The notes under the pieces are model-generated. The model ran no database searches, had not been told where the DNA came from, and worked only from the letters and a program-made list of their open reading frames with translations. Below, piece after piece: positions 34,447 to 43,202 of a stretch of DNA of 64,000 bases. The stretch lies in contig NZ_JAMYWY010000001.1 of NCBI RefSeq assembly GCF_024159265.1, positions 4,836,001-4,900,000 on the forward strand, written 5' to 3'. A program made the position numbers and the translations under genes. The DNA is from Paenibacillus sp. 1781tsa1. GTDB lineage: Bacteria; Bacillota; Bacilli; Paenibacillales; Paenibacillaceae. The stretch's first letter is position 1; every line of letters begins with the position of its first letter.

Positions 34447-35138
34447 CGTGAACCCTCCTCTTTTCCTACGAGAATCGATCCCAGCCGTACCCAGGTTGCC
34501 CCTTCTTCAATGGCCACTTCAAAATCATTGGACATCCCCATCGACAGCTCCGTTAATGGTTCTGCTGTGAGAGCCTGTCCATTCAATTGATCTCTCAGCT
34601 CACGCAATCCACGAAATACGGGACGTGTCAGCTCCGGATCTTCCTCATGAGGTGCCATGGTCATCAGGCCAATGACCTTGAGATTGTTGAACGAACGAAT
34701 ATCACGCAAAAATGAACTTGCCTGTTCAGGCTGTAAGCCATACTTGCTCTCTTCACCCGAAATATTCACCTGCAAAAACGTTTCCACTTGGATGCCAAGT
34801 GAAGCCGCTTTTTTATCCAACTCCTTCGCCAATGACAAACGATCCAGTGAATGTATGTAACGAAACTTGCCGATCACGTCTTTCACCTTGTTCGTCTGCA
34901 AATGACCGATAAAATGCCAGGTACCCTGTTGACCAAAAGCTTCCCATTTGGCCTGTGCATCCTGCCACCGGTTTTCTCCAATATGCTCAAGACCATGATT
35001 CAGCACCGATCCCGTTGTTTCCAGTGAGACATATTTCGTGACTGCAATCACATTTACATCATCACGATGACGGTTACTGCGCCGACATGCATCCTCGATC
35101 TTCTGATTTACCTGTTGTATACGCTCCTCCAATGACAC
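34437..35138 (-). CDS. YggS-family PLP homeostasis protein
   Basis: 233 residues, alanine-racemase-like barrel. The PLP lysine lies in VIAVTKYVS near residue 35, and the family signature FLQVNISGEESKYG and GLMTMAP follow. It buffers intracellular pyridoxal phosphate and has no known catalytic turnover. GTG start with GAGGTGA six bases before it. Confidence 0.94.
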   Translation of the reverse strand: MSLEERIQQVNQKIEDACRRSNRHRDDVNVIAVTKYVSLETTGSVLNHGLEHIGENRWQDAQAKWEAFGQQGTWHFIGHLQTNKVKDVIGKFRYIHSLDRLSLAKELDKKAASLGIQVETFLQVNISGEESKYGLQPEQASSFLRDIRSFNNLKVIGLMTMAPHEEDPELTRPVFRGLRELRDQLNGQALTAEPLTELSMGMSNDFEVAIEEGATWVRLGSILVGKEEGSRWA

Positions 35139-35144
35139 AGAGGG

Positions 35145-36044
35145 TCACCTCTCTTCCAGCCCAATCCAGCTCGCCATCCGCCCTGTAACACCATTTTCCT
35201 TCCGATAGGAGAAAAATAATTCGGGATGACAACTTGTACACCATGTTGTACATTCGATATGATCCGGCAATATTCCTGCTTTCATCATAATGTGTCGATT
35301 ACATTCTTTCAAGTTTAACATCGTTTTACCGTTATCTACGGATCGATATGCTTTTTTAGAAGCAGAATCCTTGTATTCATCATTAACCGGGGAATCATCA
35401 AACCAAACCCGTACATGCTGCATAACCGCCTCATCCACTTCATAACAGCAATCCCCAATAGACGGACCGATTGCAGCTCGAATGTCCTGTCTGCGACTTC
35501 CGTACTCCCGTTCCATCGTCTCCACCATGGATACAGCGATACCTGCCACTGTACCTTTCCAGCCCGCATGAGCAAGACCAACGGCCTGTTGCACAGGGTC
35601 ATAGAAATAAAGCGGGACACAGTCTGCATAGAAAGAAGTCAACAGCACACCCGGCACATTTGTGACCAATCCATCCGTATCCTGTAACGCCGACTGACGA
35701 TCAAGTAATCCCCTGCTCCGATCTTCAGCTTTAATTACAGCCACATGTTTGCCATGCACCTGCTCTCCACAGGTCCAGGCTTCCGCTGCAAAGCCAAGCT
35801 TCCCGGTTACAAGCCTGCGGTTGTTAAGCACAACTTCAGGATCATCCCCCACATGATAAGCGCAGTTAAGCGTAGCATAGGGTGCACTTCCGACTCCACC
35901 ATGTCTTGTCGTAAATCCGACCGACAACTGTTCAAACTGCTGTCTCCAGGGCTCAACATATAATAATAACGGGTCAGAACCGAAATCTGAATTAGGGTTC
36001 TCTGTCCGTTCAAGTAATTCCTTATTCAATACAAAGGGTTCCAT
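35145..36044 (-). CDS. pgeF: Peptidoglycan editing factor PgeF (YlmD, laccase-domain)
   Basis: 299 residues. The metal and catalytic residues of the DUF152 family are visible: RHGG near residue 47, FYADCVPLYFY with the key Cys, AHAGWKGT with the key His, and GDCCYEV. In E. coli PgeF corrects wrongly incorporated L-Ser in murein precursors; in related proteins purine nucleoside activity is reported. Placed in the ylm block next to division genes. A GAGGTGAGAG site precedes the ATG. Confidence 0.94.
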   Translation of the reverse strand: MEPFVLNKELLERTENPNSDFGSDPLLLYVEPWRQQFEQLSVGFTTRHGGVGSAPYATLNCAYHVGDDPEVVLNNRRLVTGKLGFAAEAWTCGEQVHGKHVAVIKAEDRSRGLLDRQSALQDTDGLVTNVPGVLLTSFYADCVPLYFYDPVQQAVGLAHAGWKGTVAGIAVSMVETMEREYGSRRQDIRAAIGPSIGDCCYEVDEAVMQHVRVWFDDSPVNDEYKDSASKKAYRSVDNGKTMLNLKECNRHIMMKAGILPDHIECTTWCTSCHPELFFSYRKENGVTGRMASWIGLEER

Positions 36045-36095
36045 TCTCTCACCTCACCACTTCCAGTGTACCAAATGAGCCACATTCTGTCTCCT

Positions 36096-36488
36096 TTATA
36101 TCGTTCGACGCTGATTGCGGTCTGATCGTTCAATGCGTTCCACACGCTCTGTGCGGTTATGCTGCTGTTCATCATACAGGCGCGCTTCGCGATCACGCTC
36201 GTCATACGTGTTTTCTTTCACCTCATCCATCTTCACAAGAATCACATCTGAACCAATCTTCACAATATTTCTCCAGGGAATCACGAGATCCGTTCCCCCG
36301 CCAAAAAGACCCATAAACCGGCTGTACCCCGGCACAACAATCGCTTCAATTCGTCCCTGCTTCAGATCAAGCTCCAAGTCACTGATCTGACCCAGACGTT
36401 TACCATCCGTAATGTTAATGACATCCTTAGTCTGAAAATCCGAGATTTTCATGCCTCGTGCCGCAACTTCGCTCGTATTTACTTTCAT
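36096..36488 (-). CDS. YlmC/YmxH-family PRC-barrel sporulation protein
   Basis: 130 residues. The PRC-barrel segment KDVINITDGKRLGQISDLEL is followed by IVVPGYSRFMGLFGGG and a charged Arg-rich tail of about 35 residues that is longer than usual. AGGGGG precedes the ATG at 36488; an internal ATG at residue 13 would fit family length better but lacks spacing. Function unknown, conserved downstream of sigG in spore formers. Confidence 0.85.
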   Translation of the reverse strand: MKVNTSEVAARGMKISDFQTKDVINITDGKRLGQISDLELDLKQGRIEAIVVPGYSRFMGLFGGGTDLVIPWRNIVKIGSDVILVKMDEVKENTYDERDREARLYDEQQHNRTERVERIERSDRNQRRTI

Positions 36489-36602
36489 TCATTCCCGCCC
36501 CCTGTTATTCCTCTTCTGCCCGTTCCTCACGCTTCTATACAATATATGTTTCAGGGGCGAAAAATGTCCTGTTTTTCATCGAATGTGGAAACGGCTTAAC
36601 AC

Positions 36603-36643
36603 AAAAAGACGACCAACGGTATACACTGCCCCGATTGATCGTC
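36603..36643 (-). terminator. Intrinsic terminator after sigG
   Basis: GACGATCAA pairs with TTGGTCGTC (one G-U), followed by TTTTT on minus, just 20 bases after the sigG stop. It separates sigG from the ylm block. Confidence 0.8.
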
Positions 36644-36662
36644 CTCCTGCCCTTGCATCGTG

Positions 36663-37445
36663 TTACGACTTCACATGTTTTTGCATCTGTTGTATCGCTG
36701 ATTTCTCCAGACGTGATACTTGAGCCTGGGAAATGCCAATTTCATCAGCTACTTCCATCTGGGTTTTCCCTTCGAAAAACCGCATGGACAAAATCATTTT
36801 TTCCCGCTGACCAAGACGATGCATCGCTTCACGTAGTGCAATTTCCTCGATCCACGACACATCCTTGTTTCTGTCATCACTGATCTGATCCATAACATAG
36901 ATCGGATCTCCACCATCATGATAAATCGGTTCGAAGAGCGAGACCGGGTCCTGAATGGCGTCCAATGCAAAAACAACATCTTCCTTCGGCACATTCAGTA
37001 CTTCCGCAATTTCGAATATCGTCGGTTCCCGGGAATTTTTATTCGTCAGGCTGTCACGGACCTGAAGTGCTTTGTAAGCAATATCCCTCAAGGAGCGAGA
37101 TACCCGAATCGGGTTATTATCACGCAGGTATCGACGGATTTCACCGATAATCATCGGCACCGCGTAGGTTGAAAATTTGACATTCTGGGATAAATCAAAA
37201 TTATCAATGGCTTTCATCAGGCCGATGCAACCAACCTGGAACAGATCATCGACAAACTCCCCCCGATTGTTAAAACGCTGAATGACACTGAGTACCAGAC
37301 GCAGGTTGCCATTCACTAATTTCTCTCTTGCTGAGCGATCATGGTGTTGCTGAAGGGAATGAAACAATTCCCGCATTTCAGTGTTGGTGAGGACAGGCAA
37401 TTTTGCGGTGTCCACGCCACAAATCTCGACTTTGTTTCGGGTCAT
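36663..37445 (-). CDS. sigG: Sporulation sigma factor G (late forespore)
   Basis: 260 residues. Region 2 with DDLFQVGCIGLMKAIDNFD, the flexible N-terminus RNKVEICGVDTAKLPVLTN characteristic of SigG, and region 4.2 helix-turn-helix ADEIGISQAQVSRLEKSAI. Directs forespore genes after engulfment. GGGAGG precedes the ATG at 37445. A sigma-F-like promoter lies about 36 bases upstream, matching the known dependence on SigF. Confidence 0.97.
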   Translation of the reverse strand: MTRNKVEICGVDTAKLPVLTNTEMRELFHSLQQHHDRSAREKLVNGNLRLVLSVIQRFNNRGEFVDDLFQVGCIGLMKAIDNFDLSQNVKFSTYAVPMIIGEIRRYLRDNNPIRVSRSLRDIAYKALQVRDSLTNKNSREPTIFEIAEVLNVPKEDVVFALDAIQDPVSLFEPIYHDGGDPIYVMDQISDDRNKDVSWIEEIALREAMHRLGQREKMILSMRFFEGKTQMEVADEIGISQAQVSRLEKSAIQQMQKHVKS

Positions 37446-37480
37446 CGTGATTTACCTCCCAAGGAGAAACATTAATGTAC

Positions 37481-37508
37481 ATTATCTCCGGGGCAGGCTT
37501 TTTTATTC
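37481..37508 (-). promoter_or_regulatory. Sigma-F-like promoter of sigG
   Basis: GGAGATAAT (37481-37489) matches GGNNANANT exactly and GAATA (37504-37508) matches the -35 in four of five positions, with 14 bases between. Predicted start near 37474, leader about 29 bases. Confidence 0.6.
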
Positions 37509-37556
37509 GTACTTGGCACCCTTGCCAGTAATACCCATTCTGAGCAATGATGTATT

Positions 37557-38279
37557 TCAGACCATTTTATTGAACTCCTTGCGAAGTCTTTTAATGATTC
37601 TTTTTTCCAGACGAGAGATGTAGGATTGGGAGATTCCAAGTAGATCCGCTACATCTTTTTGTGTCTTTTCTTCCCCATCCGTCAAGCCAAAACGAAGCTC
37701 CATAATCATTCGCTCACGCTCCGTTAATTTTTCCAGTGCCTTGTGCAAAAGTTTTCGGTCTACCTGCTCTTCAATATTCCGATAGATTGTATCGTTTTCT
37801 GTACCCAGTACATCCGATAATAATAGTTCATTTCCGTCCCAATCAATGTTGAGGGGTTCATCAAAAGAAACTTCAGTTCGGATCTTACTATTACGTCTCA
37901 GGTACATCAAAATTTCATTTTCGATACAACGTGAAGCATATGTTGCCAGTTTGATTTTCTTTTCCGGGTCGAATGTATTCACTGCCTTAATCAGTCCGAT
38001 GGCTCCAATGGAGACCAGATCCTCAATATTGATTCCTGTGTTCTCAAATTTGCGTGCGATGTATACCACCAGACGCAGATTGCGCTCAATGAGCATTGCG
38101 CGAATGGCCGAGTCTCCCGAAGATAATTTTTGTAATAAAAATTCTTCTTCTTCCCTTGTCAAAGGCGGCGGAAGTGCCTCACTTCCCCCAATATAATAGA
38201 TCTCTTCACTTTTGAGTCCCAACAAAAATAACAGACGGTAATATTGCAGCTGCGCCACCAGTTTCCATTTCACAAGCAT
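37557..38279 (-). CDS. sigE: Sporulation sigma factor E precursor (early mother cell)
   Basis: 240 residues. The first about 29 residues (WKLVAQLQYYRLLFLLGLKS) are the hydrophobic pro-sequence that holds pro-SigE at the membrane until SpoIIGA cleaves it. Region 2 reads IEDLVSIGAIGLIKAVNTFD and region 4.2 DVADLLGISQSYISRLEKRI. AGGAGG lies seven bases before the ATG; 11 bases separate it from spoIIGA. Confidence 0.97.
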   Translation of the reverse strand: MLVKWKLVAQLQYYRLLFLLGLKSEEIYYIGGSEALPPPLTREEEEFLLQKLSSGDSAIRAMLIERNLRLVVYIARKFENTGINIEDLVSIGAIGLIKAVNTFDPEKKIKLATYASRCIENEILMYLRRNSKIRTEVSFDEPLNIDWDGNELLLSDVLGTENDTIYRNIEEQVDRKLLHKALEKLTERERMIMELRFGLTDGEEKTQKDVADLLGISQSYISRLEKRIIKRLRKEFNKMV

Positions 38280-38290
38280 GTACGTTCCTC

Positions 38291-39271
38291 CTATACCACA
38301 TTCAGCGGCTTTTCTGTTGCTCCCGCAGAGAGAGCCGTAGACTGCGCAGAAGCAGCGTCTTGCACAAGTTCAGGATGAATCACGGCCTGGTATTTCCCAT
38401 CCGACGACAAAACACCTCCATCCAGCCCAATGAGTACCCTTGTCGTCTCATAACATGTTTCCTCCATTGTCACCTTCACCCGGTCCGGCTTCATTGCCAG
38501 CATAAACGCAGTCCCTTTGTTAATGCCCCGATAGGGAACTAGCCGCAGTCGATCCTGCCACTGAAAACTTTCCTGATCAAGCTCCAAAATAAGGTTGTCC
38601 GCCGCCTCGTCCTTGAGTCTACCCTTCCATGAAGCAGGTAACATGTCTTGCCATAACGAAACCTCCATCACCATGACCGGCATGCGCGATAAGGGATCTG
38701 TAAGTTGATTGCCCGTATCCAGAAGGCCTGTACAAGAAATGACTACCTCATCGATGCAGACCTCAACTTTACCCAAATAGGTCGTCATGCGATCCGTTTT
38801 CCGTTTTGAGCTCTGCACAGCTTTGAATACAAACAGGACAGCAAAAAATACGATAAACGTGAACCAGAAGGCAATCTTCAGATCAAATGACATACCGCCA
38901 GAAGCGGTGAACCAAATGCCGTTAAACAACTCACCGGAGCTCTGAAGCATGTAATGCACACCCAGAATACCTCCGGCAGCGACAAAATTAATCACATAGA
39001 AGGTACCGAGCGTCCTCGCAAAAGCCTGCAGACCCTTAAAACCAAAAGCAATCGTAAGCATGACCAGCGAGAACCCGAACTTGATCAAAAAAGTGAACAT
39101 AAAATCAAACTCCGGTACAAACATCATGACCACGTATAATGCGCCCACAATGGCTGACAGCAACCATCGCCACCAAACCAGCTTTGTTTTTCGCATCCAG
39201 GCGGTCATGCCGATGAGTGCACCGTCAATACACAGGTTTGTCAAAAAAATAAGATCCACATACACAACCAA
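38291..39271 (-). CDS. spoIIGA: Sigma-E processing aspartic peptidase SpoIIGA
   Basis: About 326 residues. Five N-terminal membrane helices sit over a cytoplasmic peptidase domain with the active Asp in CTGLLDTGNQLTDPL. The domain dimerises like retroviral proteases and cuts pro-SigE when signalled by SpoIIR. The frame opens at a GTG (39280), but AGGTGA is well spaced only for the TTG at 39271, which also gives a start (VVYVDLIFLTN) that aligns with B. subtilis SpoIIGA. First gene of spoIIGA-sigE. Confidence 0.9.
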   Translation of the reverse strand: MVVYVDLIFLTNLCIDGALIGMTAWMRKTKLVWWRWLLSAIVGALYVVMMFVPEFDFMFTFLIKFGFSLVMLTIAFGFKGLQAFARTLGTFYVINFVAAGGILGVHYMLQSSGELFNGIWFTASGGMSFDLKIAFWFTFIVFFAVLFVFKAVQSSKRKTDRMTTYLGKVEVCIDEVVISCTGLLDTGNQLTDPLSRMPVMVMEVSLWQDMLPASWKGRLKDEAADNLILELDQESFQWQDRLRLVPYRGINKGTAFMLAMKPDRVKVTMEETCYETTRVLIGLDGGVLSSDGKYQAVIHPELVQDAASAQSTALSAGATEKPLNVV

Positions 39272-39346
39272 ACTCTTCACCTGCCTGCGCGCAACATATC
39301 GAAATACCGGTATCCCGATATCCTGATATTCATGAGCATATTCACA

Positions 39347-39414
39347 AGTATACGGAGCCCCCTGTTCAAAGTCTGTCTAATCATGGGGGTGTGTTTCCAA
39401 CTTTTTTTGTCGGA
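39347..39414 (-). promoter_or_regulatory. Candidate Spo0A-activated promoter of spoIIGA-sigE
   Basis: TATACT (39347-39352) is a good -10; TTAGAC lies 22 bases upstream (39375-39380), the unusual spacing known for spoIIG. Two sites close to the 0A box TTCGACA are present: TTAGACA (39374-39380, at the -35) and TCCGACA (39408-39414, about -70), one mismatch each and in the same direction. Confidence 0.5.
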
Positions 39415-39477
39415 ATTTCTCAGGCCCTTTGTTCAGAATTTGTTCAATGCTGTATGCTATGATATCTAAGAAAACAG

Positions 39478-39512
39478 AAAAAACCCGGTCGCTCCATAAG
39501 GAGTACCGGGTT
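39478..39512 (-). terminator. Intrinsic terminator after ftsZ
   Basis: AACCCGGT pairs with ACCGGGTT, with an inner CTCC/GGAG stem, followed by a T run on minus; 22 bases after the ftsZ stop. Confidence 0.85.
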
Positions 39513-39533
39513 ATCCATAATTTGATTTGGGTA

Positions 39534-40649
39534 TTAATCGTTATTATTATTGCGTGAACGATTGCGTAAAAATGTCGGAATATCCAGCTGATCATTGCTC
39601 GGCTGATTTCCGAACGGACGCAGATTCGGCGAACGTGTATCTGTTGTCTCCGTTGTTGCCGGAGCTGGCTTACGTCCTTGTGGAGGTGGAGCAGGTTTGT
39701 CTTCAAAACCAGTTGCGATAACTGTAACCTTGATCTCCTCTTTCAGGTCTTCATCGATGATGGCACCAAAGATCATGTTCACTTCCGGATCGGAAGCAGA
39801 AGTTACGATCTCTGCCGCTTCGTTCACTTCATACAGGGACAGATTAACGCCACCCGTAATGTTCATGATTACGCCGCGAGCACCTTCAATGGATGTTTCA
39901 AGCAAAGGACTCATAATGGCTTTGCGTGCTGCTTCTGCGGCACGATTCTCGCCTGTTGATTCACCAATCCCCATAAGGGCAGATCCACGTTCATGCATAA
40001 TCGTTTTGACGTCAGCAAAGTCAAGGTTGATTAGACCCGGTACAGCGATCAAATCCGAGATACCTTGTACCGCTTGACGAAGTACATTATCCGCTTGACG
40101 GAATGCTTCAAGCATCGGTGTCTTTTTGTCTACAATTTCGAGCAAACGATCATTAGGAATAACGATCAGCGTGTCCACTTTTTCCTTAAGAGCTTCAATA
40201 CCTTGCTCTGCATGGCTCGAACGCTTGCGTCCTTCGAATGTAAATGGGCGAGTTACGACACCCACTGTAAGTGCACCACACTCTTTGGCAATTTCAGCAA
40301 TAACCGGAGCCGCACCTGTACCTGTACCACCGCCCATACCGGCTGTAACAAATACCATGTCTGCACCTTTCAACGTGTTCATGATCAGATCGCGGGACTC
40401 TTCCGCTGCTTTTTTACCTACATCCGGGTTGGCGCCAGCGCCAAGACCACGAGTCAATTTATCACCGATTTGCAATTTATGCTCGGATTTCGCCAGGTGT
40501 AACGCCTGAGCATCCGTGTTCACCGTAATAAATTCAACACCTTGTACACCATTTTCAATCATACGGTTGACTGCATTGCTTCCGCCGCCGCCTACACCGA
40601 TGACTTTAATTTGAGCCAAGCTCTCCATCTCGAAATCAAATTCCAACAT
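39534..40649 (-). CDS. ftsZ: Cell division tubulin homologue FtsZ
   Basis: 371 residues. Forms the GTP-driven Z ring. GTP-binding signature GMGGGTGTGAAPVIAE, T7 loop NLDFADVKTIM, a disordered linker (about 320-350) and the conserved C-terminal peptide DIPTFLRNRSR that binds FtsA, SepF and others, ending in NNNND. A frame starting at a TTG (40670) overlaps the ribosome binding site GAGGGGGAG; the ATG at 40649 is ten bases downstream of it and is the start. Confidence 0.97.
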   Translation of the reverse strand: MLEFDFEMESLAQIKVIGVGGGGSNAVNRMIENGVQGVEFITVNTDAQALHLAKSEHKLQIGDKLTRGLGAGANPDVGKKAAEESRDLIMNTLKGADMVFVTAGMGGGTGTGAAPVIAEIAKECGALTVGVVTRPFTFEGRKRSSHAEQGIEALKEKVDTLIVIPNDRLLEIVDKKTPMLEAFRQADNVLRQAVQGISDLIAVPGLINLDFADVKTIMHERGSALMGIGESTGENRAAEAARKAIMSPLLETSIEGARGVIMNITGGVNLSLYEVNEAAEIVTSASDPEVNMIFGAIIDEDLKEEIKVTVIATGFEDKPAPPPQGRKPAPATTETTDTRSPNLRPFGNQPSNDQLDIPTFLRNRSRNNNND

Positions 40650-40799
40650 ATTATTCCATCTCCCCCTCAATGTGCATGGATGGCCCGTCCAATTTTTGAT
40701 TTGAACCGAATCAATTTCATATATCGACGAACGAAAGCGTTTATGTTAGTACCAGCGCATTCAGACGGCTTCAAGAATGTATGAAATGGATCCAACCTG

Positions 40800-42083
40800 T
40801 TATATAAATTCGCTGAACATATTCTTCAGCCGTTCGAACAGACCAGGTTTTTGCTCCGATTCCTGTGCCGTATTTGGCTTCGGACGGTTGGTCGGTTTCT
40901 TATTATTATTATTATTGTTGTTATTTCCACCGCCGTTATTGATCGAGGGACGAATGCGCAAACTGCGAATTACACTGTGCAATATACCAACTCCGCTTGT
41001 GTAGCCTGGGTCACGCACACCAATGTAATCCGGAACTGCAACTCGTACCGAAGCAGCAAGCTCATGCTGAGCAACCTGCAGAACCCCCGGCATAGAGACC
41101 GTACCTCCCGTTAGTATATAACCTCCAGGAAGCTCGTTGTAACCAAGACGCTTCACTTCTTGAGAGATCATCTGGAATATTTCCTGAACCCTAGGTTCAA
41201 TAATAGCCGCCAGATCCTCCTGTGAAAATTCCTTGTCTACATTACTGCCAATTCGGGTTACTTTGAACATCACATCCGCAGCAGCATCATCCAACCAGGC
41301 GCAGCCGTATTTCAGTTTCACCTTCTCCGCCTGATCCGTCAACGTGCGTAAGCCATAGGCGATATCATTCGTTACGAATTCCCCACCAATAGGCAATGTT
41401 GATGTTGCAACAAGACTGTCTTCTTCAAAGATAGCGATGGTTGTTGCACCTGCTCCAATATCAACAAGCACTGAACCCATCGTTTTTTCATCTTTGGACA
41501 AAGCCAGTTGCCCCGCTCCAAGCGACATAAGAACCAGATCGCTTACTTTCAGACCCGCTTTTTCCACGCAGCGCAAAAGATTATGTATCGCGGTTTTTGC
41601 ACCCGTAATGATCGTTGCTTCAACTTCCAGACGAACACCAATCATTCCACGGGGGTCCTGTATGCCCTCCAAGCCATCTACTACATATTGCTTGGCGACA
41701 ACATCAATAATTTCCCGTTCCGGCGGAACTGCAATTACTTCGGCTGCTTTCAACACCCGTTCCATGTCTTCTTCTCCGATTTCACGATCCTCGTTAGACA
41801 CAGCCACGACGCCGTGACTGCTCATCAGTCCGATATGATTTCCCGAGATTCCAACATACACTTCGGATATTTGAATACCCACCATACGTTCTGCATGATC
41901 CACTGCGTTGCGAATCGACTGCACCGTCTGATCGATATCTACGATTACACCTTTGCGAATTCCCTCCGAGTCGGCAGATCCAACTCCTATAATATTAAAG
42001 GTTCCATTATTCATTTCCCCAATAATAGCGCGAATTTTGGATGTACCGATGTCCAAACTAACAATGATGTCATTGTTGCTCAA
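40800..42083 (-). CDS. ftsA: Cell division actin homologue FtsA
   Basis: 427 residues. Anchors FtsZ to the membrane. Actin-fold phosphate loops DIGTSKIRAIIGE and LVDIGAGATTIAIFEE, adenosine motif LTGGTVSMPG. The C-terminal linker carries an uninterrupted run of eight Asn (NNGGGNNNNNNNN) before the amphipathic membrane helix GLFERLKNMFSEFI. The longest frame begins at 42275, but AGGAGG stands ten bases before a TTG at 42083, and LSNNDIIVSLDIG is the natural start. Confidence 0.95.
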   Translation of the reverse strand: MSNNDIIVSLDIGTSKIRAIIGEMNNGTFNIIGVGSADSEGIRKGVIVDIDQTVQSIRNAVDHAERMVGIQISEVYVGISGNHIGLMSSHGVVAVSNEDREIGEEDMERVLKAAEVIAVPPEREIIDVVAKQYVVDGLEGIQDPRGMIGVRLEVEATIITGAKTAIHNLLRCVEKAGLKVSDLVLMSLGAGQLALSKDEKTMGSVLVDIGAGATTIAIFEEDSLVATSTLPIGGEFVTNDIAYGLRTLTDQAEKVKLKYGCAWLDDAAADVMFKVTRIGSNVDKEFSQEDLAAIIEPRVQEIFQMISQEVKRLGYNELPGGYILTGGTVSMPGVLQVAQHELAASVRVAVPDYIGVRDPGYTSGVGILHSVIRSLRIRPSINNGGGNNNNNNNNKKPTNRPKPNTAQESEQKPGLFERLKNMFSEFI

Positions 42084-42124
42084 GTCTGTGGCACCTCCTG
42101 ACTCCAATAGTAAAATACGTTCGA

Positions 42125-42152
42125 ATTTAAACACTCTTAAAACATATTCAAC
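42125..42152 (-). promoter_or_regulatory. Candidate promoter of ftsA-ftsZ
   Basis: TTGAAT (42147-42152) and TAAATT (42125-42130), 16 bases apart on minus, about 40 bases before the ftsA start. It lies in the 290-base gap after divIB, which otherwise shows only an AT-rich stretch and a small CGGGG/CCCCG hairpin. Confidence 0.35.
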
Positions 42153-42376
42153 ACACTTCAGGCTTTCCCTCTTTTTTCTACAATGTTTTTGGGTGTCAAA
42201 ATCTGGTTGCGAGACATAAAACCTTGAAGAAAAAAGAAGGAGGCAACTCATGTGCCATAAGTTCAAGTGTATCATTTTTTCTTCATCTCAGAAAGAACAA
42301 GTTTCATTGCTCTGACGGGGCCAAACCCCGACCAGCCTAGGCTTTCATATTCAGTTCAGCCTCATCATGGCAAAGA

Positions 42377-43144
42377 TCAGGGGCTTGCTCCTGGTTCAGC
42401 ATCATCTTCCGGGTCATCCGGGATGAAAGGGACATAGGTATCTGCCTCAAGCATCGTGATTTTCCCAGGCCGTTCGGTCTCAATCACCTGATTTAGATAT
42501 TCCACTTTATCCGATAAAAGAGAGACGGTTGTAATCACTTCAAACTGTGATTTGGTATACATCCGAATCTGATCCGGGAATGAAGGTGTTGGGTTCGGAA
42601 TTATTTCCGAAATATCCGTCGTCAATTCATTCGGAATTTTAGCCAGTGTCTGGCTCAGTTTGGCTTTGAGTGGATCATCAGCCTTCCATTGAGTCAATAT
42701 GGGCTTCTCCACAGCAACACCAATTGTAGCCGGAACCGTCAAGCTTGTCCCACTGGCCAAAATCGCTTTAAGCGTACCGTCAGAACCAAGCTCATACGCA
42801 ACGGTGGCATATTCCTGAACCTTGATATGGATAATACCCGGAAATTGCTTGTCCACGGTAACAGTTGAAATGGCCTTGTTGGTCTTGAGACGCTCAATCA
42901 CCTCGGCAGTACTTGTCCCAAAAAATTGATCGCCTTCTCTCAGACCACTTTTCTCCAGCAGCTCTGAAGTCGCTGTATATACATTACCCGTAATTTCAAT
43001 TGCCGAAATCCGACTCATGGAAGAACGAAAGAATAATACAGCCAGCAATACAATAAATAATAATAAGAGAATAATTACAATTTTGCGGCTTGTGTTTCCT
43101 TTTGGCCGGTTCTTCTTCAGAACCGGAATTTGACTTTTAGGCAT
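42377..43144 (-). CDS. divIB: Cell division protein DivIB/FtsQ
   Basis: 255 residues. A short basic cytoplasmic part, one membrane helix (about 22-42), a POTRA domain (SRISAIEITGNVYTATSELL) and the FtsQ beta domain, ending in an acidic tail PDDPEDDAEPGASP. It forms the DivIB-DivIC-FtsL complex that licenses septal murein synthesis. The frame extends 93 codons upstream into murA, but GGAG lies eight bases before the ATG at 43144 (MPKSQIPVLKK), the accepted start. Confidence 0.92.
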   Translation of the reverse strand: MPKSQIPVLKKNRPKGNTSRKIVIILLLLFIVLLAVLFFRSSMSRISAIEITGNVYTATSELLEKSGLREGDQFFGTSTAEVIERLKTNKAISTVTVDKQFPGIIHIKVQEYATVAYELGSDGTLKAILASGTSLTVPATIGVAVEKPILTQWKADDPLKAKLSQTLAKIPNELTTDISEIIPNPTPSFPDQIRMYTKSQFEVITTVSLLSDKVEYLNQVIETERPGKITMLEADTYVPFIPDDPEDDAEPGASP

Positions 43145-43168
43145 AAGTAGCGCTCCACAAAGCCTCAG

Positions 43169-43192
43169 GTCCCCTCCCTTCAAGAAGGGGAC
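43169..43192 (-). other. Hairpin between murA and divIB
   Basis: GTCCCC (43169-43174) and GGGGAC (43187-43192) can pair, with an alternative inner CCCTT/AAGGG stem. No T run. Its wording (CCCTT, AAGGGG, ACTCC) is reminiscent of the hairpin next to ileS at 31180-31199. Confidence 0.3.
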
Positions 43193-43202
43193 TCCAAGGA
43201 CG

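Noticed and set aside
42084..42275. 64-residue N-terminal extension of FtsA
   Set aside because: The TTG at 42083 has an AGGAGG site at proper distance and matches the family start.
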